From an uncultured Lachnospiraceae bacterium (lineage in GTDB: Bacteria; Bacillota; Clostridia; Lachnospirales; Lachnospiraceae), in NCBI GenBank assembly GCA_958428365.1, contig CAUAFT010000004.1, positions 62,001 to 126,000 of the forward strand: a DNA stretch of 64,000 nt. The letters are read 5' to 3'. A program made the position numbers and the translations under genes. The notes under the pieces were generated by a model. The model was given only the letters and a program-made list of their open reading frames with translations. It had not been told where the DNA came from and did not search any database. Within the stretch, counting starts at the first letter, position 1, and each line of letters opens with the position of its first letter. Below are positions 25,944 to 33,889 of this stretch, piece after piece.

Positions 25944-28900
25944 TCACCGTCCTTTTTCCTGTTGCTCTGATCTTCCTGTTCCGGATCTTCTTTTCTGAAA
26001 TCTTCACTGATCTTTTGCAGGACTTCATCGTCCTTCATGCTTTTCTCCAGTCTGCGATAACCATAACCCGGAATCTTTTCATCAAACCCGCAGACACTGC
26101 GGTAACCGCAGTAATCACATCCGCTCCTCTGATCCTGCAGATACGGCTCTGCCGCCGTATTTCCTTCCATCATCCCGCTGCCAAGCTCCGTGATTTTCTT
26201 TTTTGCATAAGCTCCTAAATTAGAAAATGCTGTGTCCGACAGTGTTTTCGAGACTGCCGAGAGACTGCCGTCCTTTTTTAATTTTACCGGAATAATGTGG
26301 GAGGCGTTTCCCATGGTGGCATCCATTGCCTGATAGACCTCCGGATCGCTGTTGACTACGCCGTCCAGCTTCAACTGCTCCAGCATTGCCTCGCCGATCT
26401 CCTCGGCAGTCATGCCCGGACTGCCATCCAAATAAGGATCATCCACATGGTAATAGAAGATCCCCGCCGGACGCACCTCCTTATCCGGGTGCTTCTGCTG
26501 CGTCACCTCCAATGCCGCATTCAGATAGACCACCAGCTGCAGCTGCAGTCCATGATAGAGGTTCAGGAGCTGAAAGCTGGTATTTCCGGTCTTATAATCG
26601 ATGATCTTCACATAGACCTTATCCCCGGTAACATAAGTATCCAGACGGTCGATCCGTCCCCGCAGATTCATTTTTTCCTTCTCGTCTTCACTCAATACAA
26701 ACTGCGCCGCTTCCAGATGGTCTGCCGCCGAGAAGCTGACCTCATAGCCTTCGGGATGGAAACGTCCCCGCTGGACCTGCCTGGTCAGGGTCTCGATGGT
26801 TCGATGATAGACCCGCCGCATCTGCCGTATTAGAAACCTGCTTTTTTCCGTATCGAAAAATTCTGCCTTATTCTTTTCTAAGGATGTCTGAAAGGATTCC
26901 TCCTCCAGCTTCCCACTGTTCTCCTCATCCAGATCTATCCAGGTCAGTCCCTCCCTGCGAAGTCCTCTGGAAAAATCTTCAATGGCGGTATGAAAGACAT
27001 TTCCAAAATCCGCCGGAGTAAATTCCTGGATCTGCCGCTCCAACAATCCCAGACCATATTGCAGATAATGGGCGCAGGCACAGGCAGCATACCGCTCCAG
27101 CCTGGTGACACTGCTCTCAAGAACTCTGCCGTACAATTCATGGATCAGCCCCTTGGGCAGATTCCTGGTCCGATAAGTCGTAAAGGCGGCGTTAATCAGC
27201 TGCATCACCGGAACGGACCAATCCTCATGCTCCAGATACCAGTGCGCCAGCGCCTCCCACTGCCTGGTCACTCCACTCTTTCCCTTCTCTTCTTTTCCTC
27301 TCTTCTGCCCTCTTTCCTGCAATCCTTCCAGAAAATAAGGCAGGCTGCTTTTTGCCGTTGCCAGCGTCAGCTCCCTCTCATAATCCTCCTGGATCTCAAT
27401 GGCAGGATAGAGCTTTCGGATCTGGCTGATGAGATAAGAAGGACGGATCGCCTTCCCCTGCCCGTCCACCCTGGCATAGGTCAGGATCAGCTTTTTCTGA
27501 GGCTTAGTCAGGTTCAGATATAAATAGAACTTCTGGATAAAGGTTCGCTCCCTGGGCGTCGGAGCAAGCTGTACCTTCTTTTCCAGCAGCATCTCCCGCT
27601 CCAGCCCGGAGAGGACGCCGCCGCCTGTGGAAGATTTGGGAATGATCCCGTCATTGACCCCCACGAAGAAAAGAACTTTTATCTCATCCAGGCGGGTTCT
27701 CTCGATATCTCCCAACACTACGCTGTCGTAGCCCGGCGGGATCACACCCACCTTCGCCGCCTCAAATCCCGCCTCTAAAATATCGGTATATTCCTCCGTG
27801 GTAAGCCGCTCCTCCCCTAACAGCTCCACGATCTTATCGAATAAGTCCATGACAATGCCATAGATCTGTGCGTATTCCTTTGCCGTGGCGTGATCCTTCT
27901 CTGCTTCAAATTCCTCCTTAAGAGCATGGAGCCGCTCTTCCATCTCGTGCTGCTTGATGAACGTATAAAATGCCTCGGTTTTTTCCCGCACCGTTGCCTT
28001 TTTCTCAGAGAGCTGTTCTCTAAATGGAATCACATATTCCATGAACTGCTCCCGGATACGGTTCAGCTCCGCCAGCTCCTCCTCATCATAGCCTCCCAGA
28101 CATTTCATGAACTCCTTCTTCCACTTCCCATATCCACGAATCCCTGCCGCCAGAATATAATTTTCCAATCTGTCGATCTCCTCCGTGGTCTGCCGGCTGA
28201 GTCCGGTGCGAAAATACCGCATCACGCTCTCGTAGGAAAAATCCTCCTGAATCATCTCCAGAGACGCCCGCAAAAATTCTATAAAGGGATGAAAGAGGAT
28301 CGTCTTTTTCTCATCCACAAAGTACGGGATCCCATAGGCTTCAAAGATCTCCTTCACATAGTTGGCATAGACATGTGCATCTCCCGATACAATGGCAAAA
28401 TCCCGGTAACGAAAACCTTCCTCCCGCACAAGCTGATGGATCTTTGCCGCCGCATAGACCAGTTCCTCCCTCTGATTCAACAGGCTTCTGATGGAGATCT
28501 CCTCCTGTTCTCCCTCATAGGATCTCCATGGACTGCGAAAAAGATGCTCCTCCAGATGACGCAGAGCGGGGGAATCCACAAAACGGTAGTCCTTCCCCGT
28601 TTCCACCCAGATCGGTTCCAATACCTCGCACCCGCTGTCCTCTGCCAGCTTCCTTAAGGTTCGTATCATCTTATTGCTCATATAGAAAAGCTCCTGCATC
28701 CCAGGCACACGGTAGGGATCCTGCCGCTGATCCAGAGTCACTGCCGCCCAGATACGGTCCGTCATGGGGATCAGGGTCTCCAACAACTTCACCTGTACCG
28801 GTGTAAAACCCGTAAATCCGTCAAAGATCAGGTTGCAGTTCTGCAGCATGACGGAGCGGTCCGCCACCCTGGCACACTCCTCCAACACCTCCTCAGAAGT

Positions 28901-29425
28901 GATATAGCTCTCTCCCAGATAGTCTAAAAATTCCCGGTAGATCACCAGCACATCTTCCATCTTGAGCCGGAACGCATAGGAGAAATCCTCATCCTGAATC
29001 CATGCCGTCACTTCCTCCGGAGTGATCTGATACTGCATAAACTCAGAGATCAGAGACTTCACCTCGCTGACATAACCCATTTTTTTCAGATTATTTCCCA
29101 GAACCTTCATCTTCCCTTCCTGGTTCTGTGCCAGTTTCCGCAGGATCAGATTCTTGCCCGTCTCTTCCAGAACCCGGATCTGATACATTCCCAACTCATC
29201 AAAGACCCGGAAGGCGAGCCGCTCAAAGCTGAGGACGTCGATATTCATGATGGAGTGGCTGCTGCTCCTCTCCACCAGTTCCTTCTGGGTCTGCATGGTA
29301 AACTGTTCCGGTACAATGAGAAGATAATCCCTTGTCCGGTCCTTCTTTGCTTCCTCTATAATGTTTTCATATAAATAATGGGATTTCCCTCCTCCGGAGG
29401 GTCCGAATACGAACTGTAATGACAT
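25940..29425 (-). CDS. addB: ATP-dependent helicase/nuclease subunit AddB
   Basis: Second subunit of AddAB, with a degenerate helicase and a nuclease domain. The 1161-residue protein begins MSLQFVFGPSGGGKSHYLYE (Walker A-type) and ends with a RecB nuclease motif IIDYKTGNT near residue 1000 and iron-sulfur cysteines: one in the ACACAHYLQYG segment and three in CDYCGYRSVC. Length is normal for Firmicutes. It has its own sigma-A-type promoter with an overlapping palindrome and leads an addB-addA operon that may extend to maf. Confidence 0.95.
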   Translation of the reverse strand: MSLQFVFGPSGGGKSHYLYENIIEEAKKDRTRDYLLIVPEQFTMQTQKELVERSSSHSIMNIDVLSFERLAFRVFDELGMYQIRVLEETGKNLILRKLAQNQEGKMKVLGNNLKKMGYVSEVKSLISEFMQYQITPEEVTAWIQDEDFSYAFRLKMEDVLVIYREFLDYLGESYITSEEVLEECARVADRSVMLQNCNLIFDGFTGFTPVQVKLLETLIPMTDRIWAAVTLDQRQDPYRVPGMQELFYMSNKMIRTLRKLAEDSGCEVLEPIWVETGKDYRFVDSPALRHLEEHLFRSPWRSYEGEQEEISIRSLLNQREELVYAAAKIHQLVREEGFRYRDFAIVSGDAHVYANYVKEIFEAYGIPYFVDEKKTILFHPFIEFLRASLEMIQEDFSYESVMRYFRTGLSRQTTEEIDRLENYILAAGIRGYGKWKKEFMKCLGGYDEEELAELNRIREQFMEYVIPFREQLSEKKATVREKTEAFYTFIKQHEMEERLHALKEEFEAEKDHATAKEYAQIYGIVMDLFDKIVELLGEERLTTEEYTDILEAGFEAAKVGVIPPGYDSVVLGDIERTRLDEIKVLFFVGVNDGIIPKSSTGGGVLSGLEREMLLEKKVQLAPTPRERTFIQKFYLYLNLTKPQKKLILTYARVDGQGKAIRPSYLISQIRKLYPAIEIQEDYERELTLATAKSSLPYFLEGLQERGQKRGKEEKGKSGVTRQWEALAHWYLEHEDWSVPVMQLINAAFTTYRTRNLPKGLIHELYGRVLESSVTRLERYAACACAHYLQYGLGLLERQIQEFTPADFGNVFHTAIEDFSRGLRREGLTWIDLDEENSGKLEEESFQTSLEKNKAEFFDTEKSRFLIRQMRRVYHRTIETLTRQVQRGRFHPEGYEVSFSAADHLEAAQFVLSEDEKEKMNLRGRIDRLDTYVTGDKVYVKIIDYKTGNTSFQLLNLYHGLQLQLVVYLNAALEVTQQKHPDKEVRPAGIFYYHVDDPYLDGSPGMTAEEIGEAMLEQLKLDGVVNSDPEVYQAMDATMGNASHIIPVKLKKDGSLSAVSKTLSDTAFSNLGAYAKKKITELGSGMMEGNTAAEPYLQDQRSGCDYCGYRSVCGFDEKIPGYGYRRLEKSMKDDEVLQKISEDFRKEDPEQEDQSNRKKDGE

Positions 29426-29433
29426 GGTATGCT

Positions 29434-29470
29434 CCTTATAATGTAGTACCTGAATACTTACATTATAAGG
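29434..29470. promoter_or_regulatory. Perfect 12-bp inverted repeat over the addBA promoter
   Basis: CCTTATAATGTA (29434-29445) and TACATTATAAGG (29459-29470) are exact inverted copies 13 bases apart. One arm contains the -10 box; the other covers the predicted early transcribed region. This geometry is that of a repressor operator. Confidence 0.6.
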
Positions 29471-29490
29471 GATACCTGTGTTTTTTCCAA
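29462..29490 (-). promoter_or_regulatory. Promoter of addBA
   Basis: Minus-strand TTGGAA (29485-29490), 17-base spacer, perfect TATAAT (29462-29467), about 30 bases ahead of the addB start. Confidence 0.75.
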
Positions 29491-29506
29491 GGGGGATCTG
29501 AGTGCC

Positions 29507-31240
29507 TTACTTCAACACCCAATTCTGACTCTCTGTCTGTAACCTGCTCATATGGGCAAAAATTCCGTCCTGTGAAAGCAGTTCCTGCGGCGTTCCCTCT
29601 TCCGCCACGCTGCCTTCCTTCAACACCACGATCTTATCCGCTCCTGCCACGGTCCGCATACGGTGAGCAATGACTAAAACGGTCTTATTTCGGATCAGCC
29701 TGGAAAGAGCCGACTGGATCAGCGTCTCATTTTCCACATCCAGGGAGGCGGTCGCCTCATCCAAAAGAATGATCGGCGCGTCCTTTAGGAAAGCACGGGC
29801 AATGGAGATCCTCTGCCTCTCCCCGCCGGAAAGCTCGCAGCCGTTCTCCCCGATCCTGCTATTCCACTGATCCGGCAGCCTCATGGCAAACTCCTCGCAG
29901 TTGGCAAGCCTTGCCGCCGCAAGAACCTCCTCATCCGTGGCGTCCTTTCTGCCGATGCGGATATTTTCCATAATGGTATTATCGAACAGGGTCACGTCCT
30001 GGAACACGATGGAATACAGGGATAACAGGGTCTCAGGATCCACCTTCGAGATATCCATGCCGCCCACGGTGATCCTTCCCCGGTCTGCGTCCCAGAATCT
30101 TGCCGCCAGACGGGATACCGTAGTCTTACCTCCACCGGAAGGTCCCACCAGCGCCGTCACCTCTCCCTGCTTTGCCGTAAAGGAAACGTCCTCCAGGATC
30201 GTCTCATCCTGGTTATAGGAAAATCCCACATGATCAAAGACAATGTCGCAGCCGCTGTTGCTAAGTTCCGCCTCCCCAGTCTGTACCGGATGATCAAAGA
30301 TCTCATTCATACGTCCGATATTCGTCCTGCTGCTGATGATCGCCGCAAGATTCTGCAAAGCTCCCTGCAGCGGATCGTAGATTCTGGACACTACTAATAA
30401 AAACATGAAAAAGGTCAGAATATCCAGCTCCCCCTGTATCAGCAGTATGGAACCCACCAACGCCACGGTGGCGATCCCCAGCTTTAAGATCAGGGATGCG
30501 GAAACGACGAATACCGCTGTTCCCAATTCACTGATGATGGCACGCTTCTCCACTGCCCGGATCTTTCGATCCAGTCCTTCCAGATATTTCTTCTCCGCAT
30601 TGCTCGCTTTCAAGTCCCTTGCCGTCTCAATGCATTCCTGGATCCCATCCGCCAACGCCATCTTGGCGTCCATCTGCCGATCGTTCAGACCCTCCTGTAT
30701 CTTTGCGGAAAAAATAACAATGGCAAAGCTCACAGGCAGCACCCAAAGGGAGGCCAGAGCCATCCTCCAGTCAAAGACAAAGAGACTGACGGCGATCAAA
30801 ACAGTGGAAGCGATGGATCCCACCAGCTCCGGGATAAAATGAGAAAAGGCAGTCTCAAGAAAAGTACAGTCTGCCATAATGGTACTGGTCAGATCTGCCA
30901 GATCTTTTTTCCCGAAAAAGGACAGCGGAAGCTTCCGCAGCTTTTCCGCCAGGGTGATTCTGCGAACCCCGCTCTCCACATAGGTGGCCAGATAGGTGGC
31001 ATTGTACTGAAACCAGGTCGCTAACAGGATCAGCCCCACGCAGAGGACACAGCCCAGCACATAAAAGGAGATTCTCTCTTTCGCTGCTCCTCCCTCCAAC
31101 AGGTCCCTGACCAGGCAGTAGAGCAGTCCCACCGGGAACATAAAGGAAATATTTTGCAGGGTGCACGCAAGGCTCCCTTTCATCAAGTCCACTGCTCCCT
31201 GCCTTGAGAGAGCAAATGTTCTCTGAATCTTTTCGATCAT
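29507..31240 (-). CDS. ABC exporter half-transporter, second subunit of a heterodimer
   Basis: 577-residue fused permease-ATPase. Six transmembrane helices (residues about 20-310) precede an ATPase domain with Walker A GPSGGGKTTVSR (about 365-376), signature LSGGERQRISIARA, and Walker B IILLDEATASLD. Type IV (MsbA-like) exporter fold of the IrtB/YbtQ-like group, often annotated as multidrug or siderophore exporters; substrate cannot be inferred. The start follows 4 bases after the stop of the partner gene upstream, and both lie downstream of a TetR gene. About 80 bases separate its stop from the addB promoter. Confidence 0.92.
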   Translation of the reverse strand: MIEKIQRTFALSRQGAVDLMKGSLACTLQNISFMFPVGLLYCLVRDLLEGGAAKERISFYVLGCVLCVGLILLATWFQYNATYLATYVESGVRRITLAEKLRKLPLSFFGKKDLADLTSTIMADCTFLETAFSHFIPELVGSIASTVLIAVSLFVFDWRMALASLWVLPVSFAIVIFSAKIQEGLNDRQMDAKMALADGIQECIETARDLKASNAEKKYLEGLDRKIRAVEKRAIISELGTAVFVVSASLILKLGIATVALVGSILLIQGELDILTFFMFLLVVSRIYDPLQGALQNLAAIISSRTNIGRMNEIFDHPVQTGEAELSNSGCDIVFDHVGFSYNQDETILEDVSFTAKQGEVTALVGPSGGGKTTVSRLAARFWDADRGRITVGGMDISKVDPETLLSLYSIVFQDVTLFDNTIMENIRIGRKDATDEEVLAAARLANCEEFAMRLPDQWNSRIGENGCELSGGERQRISIARAFLKDAPIILLDEATASLDVENETLIQSALSRLIRNKTVLVIAHRMRTVAGADKIVVLKEGSVAEEGTPQELLSQDGIFAHMSRLQTESQNWVLK

Positions 31241-31243
31241 CTT

Positions 31244-33013
31244 CTATCCCTCCTTTGCCACTTTCCACTGAACGGAAAGCTGGTAATCCTTCCACATTTT
31301 TGCAAACATACCTTCCTTCTCCGTCAGCTCTTTGCAGGTTCCGCTCTCGCAAACCTCTCCGTCCTTTAACACAAAGATACGATCTGCATTTGCCACAGTG
31401 GAGAGGCGATGGGCGATCATAATGATGGTCTTATCCTTCGCCAGCGCGGAAAAGGCTGCCTGTACACGGCTCTCGTTATCCGGGTCTGCGAAGGCAGTGG
31501 CCTCGTCTAAAATGATGATCGGCGTATCCTTCAGCATCACTCTGGCGATGGCGATTCTCTGCTGCTCCCCGCCGGAGAGATAGATTCCCTTCGTTCCGAT
31601 CACCGTATCCACGCCATCCGGCAGCTTCTCAATGATATCCATGCATTGCGCCTGTTCCAGCGCCCGGATAACCTCCTCACGACTCGCCGAAGGTCTGCCA
31701 AGCCGTACGTTCTCCAGGATAGAGGCTTTGATAAGACGGCTGTTCTGGAATACAAAGGAGACCGTGTCCATCAGCTTCTCCTTTGGGATCTCCCGCACGT
31801 CCACGCCGCCGATGAGCACTCTGCCCTCTGCGGGGTCGAAGAATCGGGAGATGATGTTGGCAAGTGTAGTCTTTCCTCCTCCCGAAGGTCCTACGAAGGC
31901 AACCGTCTGTCCCGGTTCGATGGAGAGAGATATATTCTGCAGGGCATCTTTCTGTCCATCATAGCTGAATCTGACGTTTTCCAGCCGCACGGATCCGTCT
32001 GACGGGGTCTGTGGTTTTTCCGTTTCAGACAGCGGTTCTAAGTCGAGAACACTGTCAATTCTCCGCAAGGCATCTTCCACGATCATGGTATTCTCACTTA
32101 GGAACATGATCCTGGTGAGGGTCACGGAGATGACTGGGGTAATAATGATGTAAAAGATCAGGTTTAATAAAAACTCAGCGGTCACTCCTCCACTGGTGAA
32201 TATCAGTCCCGCCGCGATCAGAAATACGAACACCCCGTTCACCGCCGCCGTATAGAACATCATCGGCATCCGAAGATCCTTGGTATAGGCAATGGCCCAG
32301 ACACCGTAGCGGTCGATGGAATCCTTAAATTTCCGGAAGGAAAACACGGTCTGCCCAAAGGTCTTGACCACCGGGATTCCACGCACATACTCCACTGCCT
32401 CGTTGGACATATCGTCCAGGGCATTCTGATATTCATTCATCTTCTGCCGCATCTTAGATCCGGTCATGCTCATCATAATCAAGAATCCCAGCAGCACCGG
32501 AGCCAGACTGAAAAGGCCCAGCCTCCAGTCGAAGCTGAACAACAAGATCAACAATCCCACAGGTGTTGCCACGGCGGCCGCCTTGTCGGGAAGCTGATGT
32601 GCCAGATAGGTCCCTGTGGCGGCGCTGGATTCGTTGACGATCTTACGCAGTTTTCCACTTCCGAAGCTCTCTGCGAATCCCAGCGGCAGTCTTACGATAT
32701 GGTGCATCACCTCTCTTCGGATGTTGGATGCGACACGAAATGCAGAGATGTGGGAGCACATCAGGCCCGTAATATAAATGAGTACGGACAGGATTGCATA
32801 ACCTACTGCCATCCAGCCGTTATGGGTCAGGTTCTGTGCCCGTGTAAAATCCGGAGCAGTCTCTAACACCTCCTTCATGATCTTCCATATGTACCAGAAT
32901 GGAACTAATGCCAGCAGGGCGCTGAGCGCCGATAGCATCCAGGACGCATAGGTGAGATACCTGTGATTTCCCGCATATCCCATCAGCCTGGATAAACTTG
33001 ATTGCTTTTTCAA
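31244..33013 (-). CDS. ABC exporter half-transporter, first subunit of a heterodimer, TTG start
   Basis: 589-residue permease-ATPase. Transmembrane segments span about 20-320; the ATPase domain carries Walker A GPSGGGKTTLAN, the signature LSGGEQQRIAIARV and Walker B IIILDEATAFAD. Two candidate starts lie close together: ATG at 33019 is only one base from AAGGAGG, whereas TTG at 33011-33013 has an ideal 7-base spacing, so TTG is preferred. The frame is open to 33070. Paired with the following gene; regulated probably by the adjacent TetR protein. Confidence 0.9.
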   Translation of the reverse strand: MKKQSSLSRLMGYAGNHRYLTYASWMLSALSALLALVPFWYIWKIMKEVLETAPDFTRAQNLTHNGWMAVGYAILSVLIYITGLMCSHISAFRVASNIRREVMHHIVRLPLGFAESFGSGKLRKIVNESSAATGTYLAHQLPDKAAAVATPVGLLILLFSFDWRLGLFSLAPVLLGFLIMMSMTGSKMRQKMNEYQNALDDMSNEAVEYVRGIPVVKTFGQTVFSFRKFKDSIDRYGVWAIAYTKDLRMPMMFYTAAVNGVFVFLIAAGLIFTSGGVTAEFLLNLIFYIIITPVISVTLTRIMFLSENTMIVEDALRRIDSVLDLEPLSETEKPQTPSDGSVRLENVRFSYDGQKDALQNISLSIEPGQTVAFVGPSGGGKTTLANIISRFFDPAEGRVLIGGVDVREIPKEKLMDTVSFVFQNSRLIKASILENVRLGRPSASREEVIRALEQAQCMDIIEKLPDGVDTVIGTKGIYLSGGEQQRIAIARVMLKDTPIIILDEATAFADPDNESRVQAAFSALAKDKTIIMIAHRLSTVANADRIFVLKDGEVCESGTCKELTEKEGMFAKMWKDYQLSVQWKVAKEG

Positions 33014-33107
33014 AATCATTCCTCCTTTTTCTTGTTGTTTGCTTTTTCCTGTCATAAAAGGCTTTCTCATGGTTTGTTCTTTTTAGGTTAGTCCCTTTTA
33101 ATATTTA

Positions 33108-33121
33108 TTAGTTTTAACTAA
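33108..33121. promoter_or_regulatory. Candidate operator upstream of the ABC exporter pair
   Basis: TTAGTTTTAACTAA is a near-perfect inverted repeat (TTAGTT-N2-AACTAA) about 95 bases before the exporter start, with a further half-site GTTAGT at 33087-33092. Possible TetR-family site; it differs from the operator ahead of the TetR gene. Confidence 0.35.
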
Positions 33122-33192
33122 CTATAGGGGAAAAAGGATGAGAAACACGTCCAGCGCATTTCTCAGATTTTTCCCTTTTTCTTTTTATCGTT

Positions 33193-33828
33193 TTATATTC
33201 CTGATTTTTCCAGACCCATGATAGCCGACCAGCCTGCTGTGTAAAAAGCCCGGAGCTCCTTCACATATTCCACTGCCTGCTCCTTGGGCATATCGTGTAT
33301 CACCATCTCGAAAAAGGCGGTGAACATACCGCTGGCAAGGATGTGTTCCAGCTGCGGATCAATGTCGGGAACCTCCTTTCCCAGACTCCGCAGGACTGCG
33401 ATAAAATCATTGGTTGCCTGAACCTCGATCTCCACCATTTGATGGATGAGATTTTCGTATTTGGTTCCCTGGGAACAACAGAGAATCAGCTGGAAAGCAT
33501 CCAGATTCTCATAGACATGATCCACCATCCAGTCCATGCAGTCTCCGCTGATCTTACCCATGTTCTCTTCCTGATCTCCCGCCGGGAGACTGGAAAAGAC
33601 ATTTTGTGCCTCGATAAATCTTTCCATGAGCACCGACACCGGCTCTTCCACCAGTGCCTCAAAGAGTTCTTCCTTGCTCTTGTAATAACCGTAAAAAGCC
33701 CCGGTGGTGACTCCTGCTTCCTTCACAATATTCCGCAGGGAGGCTGACTGAAAGCCCTTTTGCAAAAATTCTTTTTTTGCTGCTTTGTGTATACTGTTTA
33801 GAGTATTCGACTTTGTATTTGATTCCAT
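33193..33828 (-). CDS. TetR/AcrR-family transcriptional regulator
   Basis: 211-residue regulator. The N-terminal helix-turn-helix is clear (residues about 12-60: AAKKEFLQKGFQSASLRNIVKEAGVTTGAFYGYYKSKEELF); the C-terminal ligand domain is typical in length and predicted all-helical. GGGAG lies 5 bases before the ATG. It precedes the ABC exporter pair on the same strand, so it probably controls export of, or resistance to, a ligand it binds. A palindrome lies just upstream of its start, consistent with autoregulation. Confidence 0.92.
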   Translation of the reverse strand: MESNTKSNTLNSIHKAAKKEFLQKGFQSASLRNIVKEAGVTTGAFYGYYKSKEELFEALVEEPVSVLMERFIEAQNVFSSLPAGDQEENMGKISGDCMDWMVDHVYENLDAFQLILCCSQGTKYENLIHQMVEIEVQATNDFIAVLRSLGKEVPDIDPQLEHILASGMFTAFFEMVIHDMPKEQAVEYVKELRAFYTAGWSAIMGLEKSGI

Positions 33829-33849
33829 AATACTCCCGGATCCTATTTA

Positions 33850-33873
33850 TAACAGCGTTATATAACACTGTTA
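33850..33873. promoter_or_regulatory. TetR-type palindromic operator
   Basis: 24-base palindrome with arms TAACAG-N-GTTA and TAAC-N-CTGTTA meeting at a central TATA; 22 of 24 positions are symmetric. It ends 22 bases upstream of the TetR start codon, over the expected promoter. Confidence 0.65.
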
Positions 33874-33889
33874 TGTTATCATTTCTTTT

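Noticed and set aside
27890..28657. Long plus-strand frame opposite addB
   Set aside because: Antisense shadow of addB; leucine-rich composition mirrors the addB codons.
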